The notes beneath the pieces are model-generated. The model ran no database searches, was not told where the DNA came from, and was given only the letters and a program-made list of their open reading frames with translations. The position numbers and the translations under genes are program-made. From NCBI RefSeq assembly GCF_029894425.1, contig NZ_JARXYJ010000001.1, forward strand, positions 5,518,001-5,582,000: 64,000 nt of DNA. Direction: 5' to 3'. Position 1 is the stretch's first letter; each line of letters opens with the position of its first letter. Source of the DNA: Streptomyces sp. SAI-127. Its GTDB lineage: Bacteria > Actinomycetota > Actinomycetes > Streptomycetales > Streptomycetaceae. Of this stretch, positions 1 through 8,603 are shown piece after piece.

Positions 1-2
1 CC

Positions 3-566
3 CTGTTCGACGGCAAGGAGCACTTCTGTACCGCCTCCGTCGTCCGCAGCCCGCACCGGAACCTCCTCGTCACCGCCGCGCACTGTCTCGACGACACCGA
101 CGGCGACCTCGTGTTCGTGCCCGGCTACCGGGACGGCAGAGCGCCGTACGGGAAATGGAAGGTGCGCGAGCGGTACATGCCCGAGGGGTGGTCCACGAGG
201 CAGGACGAGGACAGTGATGTCGCCTTCGCCACGGTCGAGGGGGACATCCAGGACGCCGTCGGCGGGAACCGGTTCGTGACCGGCACCGCCACCGGGGCCA
301 CCGCGGTCACCGTCACCGGGTATCCCTCCTCCCATGACCTGCCGATCAGCTGCACCAACAAACCGACCGCGCACAGCCGCACCCAACAGCGCGTCGACTG
401 CCCCGAGTTCACCGGCGGGACCAGCGGCAGTCCCTGGGTGAACGGGAACGGGCAGGTCGTGGGGGTGCTCGGCGGGCACGAGCAGGGCGGGGCGACGGCC
501 GACGTGTCGTACAGCGTGGTCCTCGGGGCGGAGGCCGCCGCGCTCTACCGGGACGTGGTCTGCTGA
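3..566 (+). CDS. Secreted trypsin-like serine protease (S1 family), 5' end outside window
   Basis: The gene is open from the first bases of the window in this frame, so its start, signal peptide and N-terminus lie upstream. The catalytic triad is visible: TAAHC carries the His (bases 72-86), DEDSDVAFA carries the Asp and GGTSGSPW the nucleophilic Ser. The nearby cysteines fit the disulfides of secreted chymotrypsin-fold enzymes. About 187 residues are present and the protein stops right after the last strand (ALYRDVVC), so it has no extra C-terminal domain. Family knowledge predicts an exported endopeptidase. Substrate cannot be inferred. No frameshift is seen. Confidence 0.85.
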   Translation: MFDGKEHFCTASVVRSPHRNLLVTAAHCLDDTDGDLVFVPGYRDGRAPYGKWKVRERYMPEGWSTRQDEDSDVAFATVEGDIQDAVGGNRFVTGTATGATAVTVTGYPSSHDLPISCTNKPTAHSRTQQRVDCPEFTGGTSGSPWVNGNGQVVGVLGGHEQGGATADVSYSVVLGAEAAALYRDVVC

Positions 567-660
567 TCTTCGCGCCGACCCCGCCGAGTACCGCGGTTTC
601 CCGCGGGGAAGCTCCTAGACTGACGCGGGCGGACTCCCAGTGGGCGAGGGGCGGTTGACG

Positions 661-1662
661 GTGCGTAAGGCGTGGCTCGTGGCGGGCGCCGTTCTCGGGA
701 CGGGGCTCAGCTTCGTGATGCTGCTCGTCGTGGGGGTCTACGTCGTCGCCGGCAACCTCGCCGGCGGGGTGGGCGGAGCCACCAGGGCCCTGGCCAAGGG
801 CGCTGTTCCGGCCGCCTATCAGAACCTGGTGCAGAAGTGGGGCAACCTCTGTCCCGCCATCAACCCGGCCCTGCTCGCCGCTCAGCTCTACCAGGAGAGC
901 GGATTCAATCCGAAGGCCCAGAGTGCCGCGGCGGCGCAGGGAATAGCGCAGTTCATCCCGGGGACCTGGGCGACGCACGGGGTGGACGGGGACGGCGACG
1001 GCGACAAGGACGTATGGGATCCCAATGACGCGATTCCCTCCGCGGCTTCCTACGACTGCTCGCTCGCGTCCTATGTGAAGGACGTCCCGGGGAACATCAC
1101 CGAGAACATGCTCGCCTCCTACAACGCGGGCGCGTACGCGGTCATCAAGTACGGGGGCGTGCCGCCGTACAAGGAAACCCAGAACTACGTGAAGACCATC
1201 ACGACCCTGGAGGAGAGCTTCGCGGCGCCGGTGAGCCGGGTCGATCCCTCCAAGCAGGCCGCCGGGGCCATCTACTACGCGCAGAAGAAGCTCGGGACGC
1301 CCTATCTGTGGGGCGGGACCGGTACCGCCGAGCAGGGCGGGCGCTTCGACTGTTCCGGGCTGACGCAGGCCTCGTACGAGAGCGTGGGCATCACGCTGCC
1401 GCGCGTCGCGAACGACCAGTACAACGCCGGCCCGCATCCGGCCAGAAGTGAACTGCTGCCGGGGGACCTGGTGTTCTTCTCCAAGGACCCCACCAACTCC
1501 CGCGCCATCCACCATGTGGGGATTTATGTGGGCGGCGGGTACATGATCGACGCACCGAGAACGGGTGCTGTGATCCGGTTCGACCCGATCGACACTTCTG
1601 AGTACTTCGGCGCCACCCGGGTCACCGAAGATGGCGCGAAAGCACTGCCCACAACGGTGTGA
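661..1662 (+). CDS. Membrane-anchored bifunctional peptidoglycan hydrolase: SLT transglycosylase + NlpC/P60
   Basis: About 333 residues. An N-terminal hydrophobic segment (residues 4-28) acts as signal or anchor. A soluble lytic transglycosylase fold follows, with the catalytic Glu in AQLYQESGF, then GIAQFIPGTW and the late motif NMLASYNAGAYAV. The C-terminal NlpC/P60 domain has the Cys in RFDCSGLTQ and the His in IHHVGIYVGGG. The two activities would cut glycan strands and stem peptides in the wall. I chose GTG at 661 because GAGGGG lies about 10 nt upstream; an in-frame GTG at 640 would add seven residues with no clear ribosome site. It is probably monocistronic. Confidence 0.88.
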   Translation: MRKAWLVAGAVLGTGLSFVMLLVVGVYVVAGNLAGGVGGATRALAKGAVPAAYQNLVQKWGNLCPAINPALLAAQLYQESGFNPKAQSAAAAQGIAQFIPGTWATHGVDGDGDGDKDVWDPNDAIPSAASYDCSLASYVKDVPGNITENMLASYNAGAYAVIKYGGVPPYKETQNYVKTITTLEESFAAPVSRVDPSKQAAGAIYYAQKKLGTPYLWGGTGTAEQGGRFDCSGLTQASYESVGITLPRVANDQYNAGPHPARSELLPGDLVFFSKDPTNSRAIHHVGIYVGGGYMIDAPRTGAVIRFDPIDTSEYFGATRVTEDGAKALPTTV

Positions 1663-1831
1663 CCGAGCGTGAAACCCTCCCCCTGAGCTGCGGCGATGTG
1701 TCTCTCTTCGATAACGTCTGCGTGATCATTCGGTGGAGTGTGGAACGTATTAACGGGAGCCATGCGTTCCTGAGGGCGTAGCCGAGCGCACATGGGTACG
1801 CCGGGAAAGACGACGAAGGGGCCGCAGCACC

Positions 1832-2530
1832 ATGGCTGTTCTCGCCGAATCCGGGTCGAACCCCGACGTCGAACTGCTCTACGACATCAACGGCCTGGCC
1901 AAGGACGCCCCGCACTGGTTCGACCGGGTCATGGAGTACGTCGGGGAGTACGGCATCCTGTTCGGGATGGTGCTGCTCATCCTGTGGTGCTGGTGGGCGG
2001 GCCGCCGGCGTGGGGGTGAGGACGCGGCTTCCTCCGTGGCCGCGCTGGTGTGGGCGCCGCTCGCCGCCGCGCTGGCCGTGCTGGTGAACGTGCCCATAAG
2101 GGGATTCGTCGAGCGGCCCCGGCCGTTCCGGGCCCATGAGGGGCTCGAGGTCCTGGTTTCCGGGAAGACCGACTACTCCTTCGTGAGCGACCACGCGACG
2201 ATCACCATGGCGATGGCCGCCGGGTTGTTCGTGGTCAACCGGAAGTTCGGGCTCTTCGGCATCGCGCTCGCGCTGCTCGAAGGGTTCTGCCGGGTGTACA
2301 TGGGTGTGCACTATCCGACGGACGTCATCGGCGGGTTCGCGCTCGGGACGGCTGTGGCCCTGTTGTTGTCGCCGCTCGCGATGGCTCTTCTCACGCCGGT
2401 GATGAAGGCGGTCGAGGGGTCCTCGAAGGGGGCGTGGATCGTCCGCGCGCGAGGCACCGAGCGGGGAACCTCGGTGATCCCCGGGGCCCGGCAGGAGGCC
2501 GCGGCCTCCGAGAGGGATCTCGCCGCGTGA
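1832..2530 (+). CDS. PAP2-family membrane phosphatase
   Basis: A 232-residue polytopic membrane protein of the PAP2 (type 2 phosphatidic acid phosphatase) superfamily. The three signature blocks are in order: RGFVERPRPF near residue 92, SFVSDHATI near 117 (in place of the usual PSGH), and CRVYMGVHYPTD near 152 with the catalytic His and Asp. Five or six hydrophobic helices surround them. Members dephosphorylate membrane lipid phosphates such as undecaprenyl diphosphate or phosphatidate; which one cannot be told here. GAAGGG lies about 10 nt before the ATG. It converges on the FAD oxidase with a 10-nt gap. Confidence 0.85.
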   Translation: MAVLAESGSNPDVELLYDINGLAKDAPHWFDRVMEYVGEYGILFGMVLLILWCWWAGRRRGGEDAASSVAALVWAPLAAALAVLVNVPIRGFVERPRPFRAHEGLEVLVSGKTDYSFVSDHATITMAMAAGLFVVNRKFGLFGIALALLEGFCRVYMGVHYPTDVIGGFALGTAVALLLSPLAMALLTPVMKAVEGSSKGAWIVRARGTERGTSVIPGARQEAAASERDLAA

Positions 2531-2540
2531 CGAAGGACGG

Positions 2541-4082
2541 CTACAGCGACTGCGGGTAGGTGAAGAACCCCTGCGGGTCGTACTGCTTCTTCACCTTGGC
2601 CAGCTTTGTCGCCGCGTCGCCGTAGTACGCCTTCCGCCAGTCCTTCAGCGTCGGGTCCGTGTAGTTCTGGTAGGCCGCGCCCGAGGCGTACGGCTTCATC
2701 GCGTCGTGGGCTCCCGTCAGCCAGGACCGGGCCGTCGTGCCCGTCGTTCCCGCCTTCCAGGACGCGATGTACTGGGCCAGCATGCGGGAGCGGCGGTGGA
2801 CGAAGGCCGTCGCGGTGGGGGAGACGCGGTTGACCGCTCCGCCGAGGGCGATCAGGGCGATGCTGCCCGAGCCGCCCCGGACCGAGGCGATCTGCCTCGT
2901 GAGGGTCTGGATGCCGGCCGCCGAGAGCGAGCGGTCGAAGAAGTCCGAGTGCGCCGTGTAGGTCTCGCGGCCAAGGGCCCCCCGCGGGTTGCGGCCCGGG
3001 GTGGAGCCGGGCAGATGGCACCTGGCGTCCGTGGAGAACGACGAGCAGCCCGCGTACGCCTCCATCGCGCTCTCGTAGGAGTGCCGCCTGAGCGTCACGC
3101 TGCGGGCCGGTGAGCCGATCCTGTCGGCCAGGCGGTCGAGCGCGTTCTGAAGCTCGCCGTAGGTGCCCAGGGAGAACGCCGCGACCGCCACGGAGGGCGA
3201 GCCGCCGTTCTCCAGGTGGCAGGAGGACCAGATCTCGTCGGGCTGGGTGGGGCCCCACTCCTGCCATGCCCTCACCACGGCGGCCGCCCTGGACCACGGC
3301 CAGGTCGCGTACGCGGTCACGCCCTGCGGGGCGGGGTGGGTCCTGAAGTGCAGTTCGGTCACCACGCCGAAGTTGCCGTTGCCGGCGCCGCGCAGCGCCC
3401 AGAAGAGGTCCTTGTTGGTGGACGCGTCGGCGGTCAGCTCCTTGCCGTCGGCCGTGATCAGCGTCGCCCGGCTGAGGCTGTCGCAGGTCAGTCCGTAGGC
3501 CCGGGAGACCACGCCGTGACCGCCGCCCAGGGTGAGACCGGAGACGCCGACCGTCGGGCACGAGCCCCCCGGGACGGTCACGCCCTTGGCGGTGAGGGCC
3601 CGGTAGACGTCGATCAGCTTGGCGCCGGCGCCGACCACCGCGGTGCCGCCCGAGGCGCGGACGCGGTTCAGCTTGGAGACATCGATGATCAGCCTGTTGT
3701 TTCCCGAGGACCAGCCGGCGTAGGAGTGGCCGCCGTTGCGGATCGCCACCCGGATGCCGCGAGCGCGGGTATAAGCGACAATGGTGCGGATATCGTCCGC
3801 GTTCGCCACGTACGCGACGGCCGCGGGCTTCAGCGAGTCGAAGCGGGTGTTGTAGAGCTGCCGGGCCGTCGCCCAGTCGGCGTCGCCGGGGCGGACCAGA
3901 GGGCCGTCCAGGTCACGGGCGAGGGCCGACCAGTTCGCGGCGGCCGCGGCGGGCGTACGGGAGGAGAGGGACTGGCCGATGGTGCTCTGCGCGGCGCCGG
4001 CGCTTCCCCCACCGTCGCACGCGGCCGTGGTCACCGCCGCGATCGCGGCCGCGCCGCCCCCGATGAACGTACGCCGTTCCAT
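2541..4082 (-). CDS. Tat-exported FAD-dependent oxidase, berberine-bridge-enzyme type
   Basis: 513 residues. The N-terminus ERRTFIGGG is a twin-arginine signal, and TTAAC at residues 18-22 is a possible lipobox, so the product is probably a Tat-exported lipoprotein. The FAD_binding_4 domain contains RNGGHSYAG, with the His that would carry 8-alpha FAD, and GSCPTVGVSGLTLGGGHG, with the Cys for the 6-S linkage. The pair predicts bicovalent flavin. The C-terminal BBE block is intact (NYTDP, YYGDAATKLAKVKKQYDP). Homologues oxidise sugars, alkaloids and polyketides with O2; substrate unknown. It is divergent from pstS across 297 nt; no link to phosphate is proven. Confidence 0.87.
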   Translation of the reverse strand: MERRTFIGGGAAAIAAVTTAACDGGGSAGAAQSTIGQSLSSRTPAAAAANWSALARDLDGPLVRPGDADWATARQLYNTRFDSLKPAAVAYVANADDIRTIVAYTRARGIRVAIRNGGHSYAGWSSGNNRLIIDVSKLNRVRASGGTAVVGAGAKLIDVYRALTAKGVTVPGGSCPTVGVSGLTLGGGHGVVSRAYGLTCDSLSRATLITADGKELTADASTNKDLFWALRGAGNGNFGVVTELHFRTHPAPQGVTAYATWPWSRAAAVVRAWQEWGPTQPDEIWSSCHLENGGSPSVAVAAFSLGTYGELQNALDRLADRIGSPARSVTLRRHSYESAMEAYAGCSSFSTDARCHLPGSTPGRNPRGALGRETYTAHSDFFDRSLSAAGIQTLTRQIASVRGGSGSIALIALGGAVNRVSPTATAFVHRRSRMLAQYIASWKAGTTGTTARSWLTGAHDAMKPYASGAAYQNYTDPTLKDWRKAYYGDAATKLAKVKKQYDPQGFFTYPQSL

Positions 4083-4221
4083 GTGTCCGTGCCTTCCGTC
4101 GGCCTCGTCGGCTTCCGTGGTACGAGACGGGACTGTGGGGGTGAGGGTTCCCTGGAGGGTTCCGGAATCACACTGTGCCCTCGACGTAAGCGTTCCGTGA
4201 CCTCACCGCACCTTCTGCAGG

Positions 4222-4265
4222 GGTTCACCCGCAGTTCACTTCCGGCCATCAACGCCTTCACCTGA
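4222..4265 (+). promoter_or_regulatory. PHO-box array (PhoP operator) upstream of pstS
   Basis: Four consecutive 11-bp direct-repeat units: GGTTCACCCGC (4222), AGTTCACTTCC (4233), GGCCATCAACG (4244) and CCTTCACCTGA (4255). Units 1, 2 and 4 match the Streptomyces PHO-box consensus G(G/T)TCAYYYR(G/C)G closely and unit 3 is degenerate, the usual architecture for a PhoP core operator. It lies 115 nt upstream of the pstS start, where it would activate pstSCAB in phosphate limitation. Confidence 0.8.
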
Positions 4266-4379
4266 TCTGCCTAATTTCGGCCTTACGCGATGCGTGGTGC
4301 GTCACGAATGCGCATCCGTATCTCCCAGACTTCGCGCACGCCGCCGGATTCAGGACGGCGGCTCCCGGAAGGAACTCAA

Positions 4380-5504
4380 GTGAAGCTTCAGCGCAAGAAC
4401 CGGCGGGCCCTCGCCTTCGGTGCTCTCGCCGTCTCCGGCGCCCTGGCCCTCACGGCGTGCGGCTCGGACGACACCAGCGACGGTGGTGGCAGCAGCGCGT
4501 CCTCGACCGCCAATGCCAGCAGCATCAAGTGCGACGACGCCAAGGGCCAGCTGCTCGCCGACGGCTCCTCCGCGCAGAAGAACGCGATCGACGCCTGGGT
4601 CAAGCAGTTCACGCAGGCCTGTGGTGTTCAGATCAACTACAAGGGCGGCGGTTCCGGCGCGGGCGTCACCGCGTTCAACAACGGCCAGGTCGCCTTCGCG
4701 GGTTCCGACTCGGCGCTGAAGCCCGAAGAGGTCACGGCCTCCAAGAAGGTCTGCTCCGGCGGCCAGGGCATCGACCTCCCGATGGTCGGCGGCCCGATCG
4801 CCCTCGGCATCAACCTCTCCGGTGTCGACAAGCTCACGCTGGACGCGCCCACCATCGCCAAGATCTTCAACGCCAAGATCAGCAACTGGAACGACCCGGC
4901 GATCGCCAAGCTGAACCCGGGCGTGAAGCTCCCCGACCTGAAGATCCAGGCGTTCCACCGCTCGGACGACTCCGGCACCACGGACAACTTCACCAAGTAC
5001 CTGATCGCCACCGCCAAGAGCGACTGGCCCTACGAGCACGGCAAGACCTGGGTGGCCAAGGGCGGCCAGTCCGCCGCGCAGTCCTCCGGTGTCGCCCAGC
5101 AGGTGAAGCAGACCAACGGCGCCATCGGCTACTTCGAGCTCTCCTACGCCAAGGACGGCATCACGCCGGTCAGCATCGACACCGGCGCCTCCGCCCCGGT
5201 CGAGCCCACCGTCGACAACGCCACCAAGGCCATCGCGGACGCCAAGGTCGTCGGCACCGGCTCGGACCTCGCGCTGGAGCTCAACTACGGGACCAAGGCC
5301 GAGGGTGCCTACCCGATGGTCCTCGTCACGTACGAGATCGTCTGCGACAAGGGCAACAAGTCCGACACCCTGGCCGCCACCAAGGCGTTCCTGCGCTACA
5401 CCGCCTCCGAGGACGGCCAGAAGGTCCTCGCGGACAACGACTACGCGCCGATCCCCGAGGACATCATCGCCAAGGTCCGCACCACCATCGAGGGCCTGAG
5501 CTGA
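4380..5504 (+). CDS. pstS: Phosphate ABC transporter substrate-binding lipoprotein PstS
   Basis: From GTG 4380 (GGAAGGAAC just upstream) the product is 374 residues with a lipoprotein signal ending in the lipobox LTAC, followed by a Ser/Gly-rich linker. The mature part is a type II periplasmic-binding fold with phosphate-binding motifs KGGGSGAGVTAF, FAGSDSAL and FHRSDDSGTTDNF. An upstream in-frame ATG at 4290 would place 30 non-signal residues before the signal peptide and is rejected. It captures orthophosphate at the outer membrane face for PstCAB. It is first in pstSCAB, under the PHO-box array and separated from pstC by a strong hairpin. Confidence 0.96.
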   Translation: MKLQRKNRRALAFGALAVSGALALTACGSDDTSDGGGSSASSTANASSIKCDDAKGQLLADGSSAQKNAIDAWVKQFTQACGVQINYKGGGSGAGVTAFNNGQVAFAGSDSALKPEEVTASKKVCSGGQGIDLPMVGGPIALGINLSGVDKLTLDAPTIAKIFNAKISNWNDPAIAKLNPGVKLPDLKIQAFHRSDDSGTTDNFTKYLIATAKSDWPYEHGKTWVAKGGQSAAQSSGVAQQVKQTNGAIGYFELSYAKDGITPVSIDTGASAPVEPTVDNATKAIADAKVVGTGSDLALELNYGTKAEGAYPMVLVTYEIVCDKGNKSDTLAATKAFLRYTASEDGQKVLADNDYAPIPEDIIAKVRTTIEGLS

Positions 5505-5511
5505 CCTGAGC

Positions 5512-5557
5512 GTGTGGTCGCCCGGGGCCCGCTTCGAGGGACCCGGGCCGACCACAC
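5512..5557 (+). terminator. Hairpin between pstS and pstC (partial terminator/mRNA stabiliser)
   Basis: GTGTGGTCG (5512-5520) pairs with CGACCACAC (5549-5557), extended inward by complementary CCCGGG blocks with one bulge. No T-tract follows. In an operon whose first product is needed in excess, such a structure can end or protect a short pstS-only transcript. Confidence 0.7.
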
Positions 5558-5619
5558 CGTCCGGTGCACCGCCGCCAGGAGCCGCACGACACGTGCGGCT
5601 CAGCAGACCGGAGAACCCG

Positions 5620-6624
5620 ATGGACACCACACAGATAACTGACGCACCTCCCCCCACTCCCCAGCCCACCGAGGCCGAGCAGAAGCGCGCGGCCCGGGGC
5701 GCCACCCGACCCGGAGACCGGATCTTCCTCGGTTTCTCCCGCGGGTCGGGCATCCTGCTGCTGGTGATCATGGCCGCCATCGCCGGCTTCCTCACCTACC
5801 GCGCCTCGATCGCGATCAGCAAGGACGACGCCAACTTCTTCACCGCCTTCGAGTGGAACACCCAGCTCGTTCCGCCGAAGTTCGGCATCGCCGTCCTCGT
5901 CTTCGGCACGGTCGTCTCCTCGATCATCGCCATGGCCATCGCGGTCCCGATCGCGGTCGCCATCGCGCTGTTCCTCACGCACTACGCCCCGCGCAGGCTG
6001 AGCGGTCCCATCGCCTATGTGATCGACCTGCTCGCCGCCGTGCCGTCCATCGTCTACGGCCTCTGGGGCGCCCTGATCCTCGTCCCGCACATGAACGGCC
6101 TCTACGGCTGGCTCGACGACTACCTCGGCTGGACCGGCATCTTCTCCTGGCAGGGCGGCGCGCCCCGCTCGATGCTCACGGTCGGCATCCTGCTCGCGAT
6201 CATGATCCTGCCGATCATCACCAACGTGAGCCGCGAGGTCTTCCGCCAGGCCCCGCAGATGATCGAAGAGGCGGCCCTCGCCCTCGGCGCCACCCGCTGG
6301 GAGGTCATCCGCATGGCGGTGATCCCCTTCGGCCGCTCCGGCGTGATCTCCGCCTCGATGCTGGGCCTCGGCCGCGCGCTCGGTGAGACGATGGCCGTGG
6401 CCACCGTGCTCTCGCCGACCTTCGACATCCAGGCCAGCCTGCTCGACCCGGGCGGCGGCACCTTCGCCCAGAACATCGCCAGCAAGTTCGGTGAGGCCAG
6501 CGAGACCGGCCGGGACGCGCTGATCGCCTCCGGCCTGGTGCTGTTCGTCATCACCCTGCTGGTCAACGGCGCGGCGCGCATGATCATCGCCCGCCGCAAG
6601 GAGTACTCGGGGGCCAACGCATGA
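5620..6624 (+). CDS. pstC: Phosphate ABC transporter permease PstC
   Basis: 334 residues from ATG 5620, which has GGAG about 6 nt upstream; the frame stays open to 5512 but that stretch is the intergenic hairpin. Six transmembrane helices are apparent. The binding-protein-dependent permease EAA loop is near residues 215-240 (EEAALALGATRWEVIRMAVIP). An N-terminal cytoplasmic Pro/Thr-rich tail precedes the first helix. PstC pairs with PstA to form the phosphate channel. It overlaps pstA by 4 bp (ATGA), indicating translational coupling. Confidence 0.95.
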   Translation: MDTTQITDAPPPTPQPTEAEQKRAARGATRPGDRIFLGFSRGSGILLLVIMAAIAGFLTYRASIAISKDDANFFTAFEWNTQLVPPKFGIAVLVFGTVVSSIIAMAIAVPIAVAIALFLTHYAPRRLSGPIAYVIDLLAAVPSIVYGLWGALILVPHMNGLYGWLDDYLGWTGIFSWQGGAPRSMLTVGILLAIMILPIITNVSREVFRQAPQMIEEAALALGATRWEVIRMAVIPFGRSGVISASMLGLGRALGETMAVATVLSPTFDIQASLLDPGGGTFAQNIASKFGEASETGRDALIASGLVLFVITLLVNGAARMIIARRKEYSGANA

Positions 6625-7679
6625 GCACCGCAATCACCGAGAAGCGCCCCAGCACCCTGCGCGGCGCCAGCCTCCCCAAGTGGTCCCCGTACGCCATCGC
6701 CGTCGGCTCCGTCGCCCTGGGCCTCGGCATCAGCGCGGCCGCGGGGCTGGACAGCAGCATCCAGTGGGCGCTGATGGCCGGGGTCCTGTTCGTCCTCGGC
6801 ACGTACGTCATCTCCGCCCGCGTGGAGGGCCGCCGCCAGGCCAAGGACCGGGTCGCGACCGCGCTGGTCTGGGTCGCCTTCCTGCTCGCCGTCATCCCGC
6901 TGGTCTCCCTGGTGTGGTCGACGGTCTCGCGCGGGGTCAAGGTCCTCGACTTCTACTTCCTGACCCACTCGATGGGTCTGGTCGCCGACTCCGAGCCGGG
7001 CGGCGGTATCTACCACGCCATCCTCGGCAGCCTGGAGCAGGTCGGTCTCGCCACCGTGATCGCGGCGCCGATCGGTGTGCTCACCGCGATCTATCTGGTC
7101 GAGTACGGGCGCGGGAAGCTTGCCAAGGCCGTCACGTTCTTCGTCGATGTCATGACGGGCATCCCGTCGATCGTCGCGGGTCTGTTCATCCTCTCGATCA
7201 TGCTGATGTTCGACATGCAGCCCTTCGGGTTCGCCGGCTCGCTCGCCCTGGCCATCCTGATGATGCCGGTCGTGGTCCGCTCCACGGAGGAGATGCTCAA
7301 GCTCGTCCCGAACGAGCTGCGCGAGGCGTCCCTGGCGCTCGGCATCCCGAAGTGGCGCACCATCCTGAAGGTGGTCATCCCGACCTCCATCGGCGGCATC
7401 ACCACCGGCATCATGCTGGCGATCGCCCGTATCGCGGGTGAGACCGCGCCGGTGCTGCTGCTGGTCTGGGGCAACTCGCTCATCAACTCCAACCCCTTCG
7501 AGGGTGCGCAGCAGTCGTTGCCGCTGTACATCTATCAGCAGTACGCGAACAGCGCGGGAGCCGGTGCGGCGTACGACCGAGCGTGGGCGGCGTCCCTGAC
7601 GCTGATCGCCTTCGTGATGATCCTCAACCTGGTGGCTCGCGGCATCGCCCGCTGGAAGGCCCCGAAGACCGGTCGCTGA
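6621..7679 (+). CDS. pstA: Phosphate ABC transporter permease PstA
   Basis: 352 residues, starting in the ATGA overlap with pstC. Eight or so hydrophobic segments include two N-terminal helices beyond the conserved six-helix core, as in other actinobacterial PstA proteins. The EAA loop reads LREASLALGIPKWRTILKVV around residue 235. It is the second half of the inner-membrane phosphate channel. pstB follows after 38 nt. Confidence 0.95.
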   Translation: MSTAITEKRPSTLRGASLPKWSPYAIAVGSVALGLGISAAAGLDSSIQWALMAGVLFVLGTYVISARVEGRRQAKDRVATALVWVAFLLAVIPLVSLVWSTVSRGVKVLDFYFLTHSMGLVADSEPGGGIYHAILGSLEQVGLATVIAAPIGVLTAIYLVEYGRGKLAKAVTFFVDVMTGIPSIVAGLFILSIMLMFDMQPFGFAGSLALAILMMPVVVRSTEEMLKLVPNELREASLALGIPKWRTILKVVIPTSIGGITTGIMLAIARIAGETAPVLLLVWGNSLINSNPFEGAQQSLPLYIYQQYANSAGAGAAYDRAWAASLTLIAFVMILNLVARGIARWKAPKTGR

Positions 7680-7717
7680 CGCGACCCCACAGCGACTGAT
7701 CTGGAAGTGAAGTAGTC

Positions 7718-8494
7718 ATGGCCAAGCGAATCGACGTAAGCGGGCTCACCGCCTACTACGGCTCCCACAAGGCGATCGAGGACATCTCGATGACGGTCGA
7801 GCCGCGCTCGGTGACGGCCTTCATCGGCCCCTCCGGCTGCGGCAAGTCGACCTTCCTGCGCACGCTCAACCGGATGCACGAGGTCACCTCGGGCGGCCGG
7901 GTCGAGGGCAAGGTGCTCCTCGACGACGAGGACCTGTACGGCCAGGGCATCGACCCCGTGTCCGTCCGCCGTGAGGTGGGAATGGTCTTCCAGCGCCCGA
8001 ACCCGTTCCCCACGATGTCGATCTTCGACAACGTGGCGGCGGGCCTGCGCCTGAACGGCTCGTACAAGAAGAGCGAGCTGTCGGAGGTCGTCGAGAAGTC
8101 CCTCAAGGGCGCGAACCTCTGGAACGAGGTCAAGGACCGTCTGAACAAGCCGGGTTCGGGTCTCTCCGGTGGTCAGCAGCAGCGCCTGTGCATCGCCCGC
8201 GCGATCGCGGTGGAGCCCAAGGTCCTTCTCATGGACGAGCCCTGCTCGGCGCTGGACCCGATCTCGACCCTCGCCATCGAGGACCTGATCGGTGAGCTGA
8301 AGGAGCGCTTCACGATCGTCATCGTGACGCACAACATGCAGCAGGCGGCGCGTGTCTCCGACCGGACGGCCTTCTTCAACCTGGCCGCCGTCGGCCAGCC
8401 CGGCAAGCTGATCGAGATCGACGAGACGGAGCGGATCTTCTCCAACCCGTCGGTCCAGGCCACGGAGGACTACATCTCCGGCCGCTTCGGCTGA
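7718..8494 (+). CDS. pstB: Phosphate ABC transporter ATPase PstB
   Basis: 258 residues with Walker [10 protein letters not shown] (near 35), the Q-loop VFQRPNPFP, signature [14 protein letters not shown] (near 150), Walker [14 protein letters not shown] and the H-loop [21 protein letters not shown] is typical of PstB rather than other ATPases. It energises phosphate import through PstCA. GAAGTGAAG lies upstream of the ATG. It is last in the operon and is followed by two hairpins before the convergent pit gene. Confidence 0.96.
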   Translation: MAKRIDVSGLTAYYGSHKAIEDISMTVEPRSVTAFIGPSGCGKSTFLRTLNRMHEVTSGGRVEGKVLLDDEDLYGQGIDPVSVRREVGMVFQRPNPFPTMSIFDNVAAGLRLNGSYKKSELSEVVEKSLKGANLWNEVKDRLNKPGSGLSGGQQQRLCIARAIAVEPKVLLMDEPCSALDPISTLAIEDLIGELKERFTIVIVTHNMQQAARVSDRTAFFNLAAVGQPGKLIEIDETERIFSNPSVQATEDYISGRFG

Positions 8495-8548
8495 GCCGAC
8501 CCCGACCCCTCGCGGTGCTGCATGGCGGTGCCACCGCGAGGACACAGA

Positions 8549-8578
8549 GGCCCGCCCCCGGGAATCCGGGGGCGGGCC
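8549..8578. terminator. Bidirectional terminator between pstB and pit
   Basis: GGCCCGCCCCCGG (8549-8561) pairs perfectly with CCGGGGGCGGGCC (8566-8578) around a GAAT loop. A second hairpin, CTCGCGGTG (8509-8517) with CACCGCGAG (8532-8540), precedes it. Convergent genes end on both sides. Confidence 0.8.
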
Positions 8579-8603
8579 CGTTTGCGTGCACGGTCCCTGG
8601 TTC

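Noticed and set aside
567..660. ydaO-type c-di-AMP riboswitch before the NlpC/P60 gene
   Set aside because: The gap is under 100 nt and lacks the expected stems, although such hydrolase genes can carry one.
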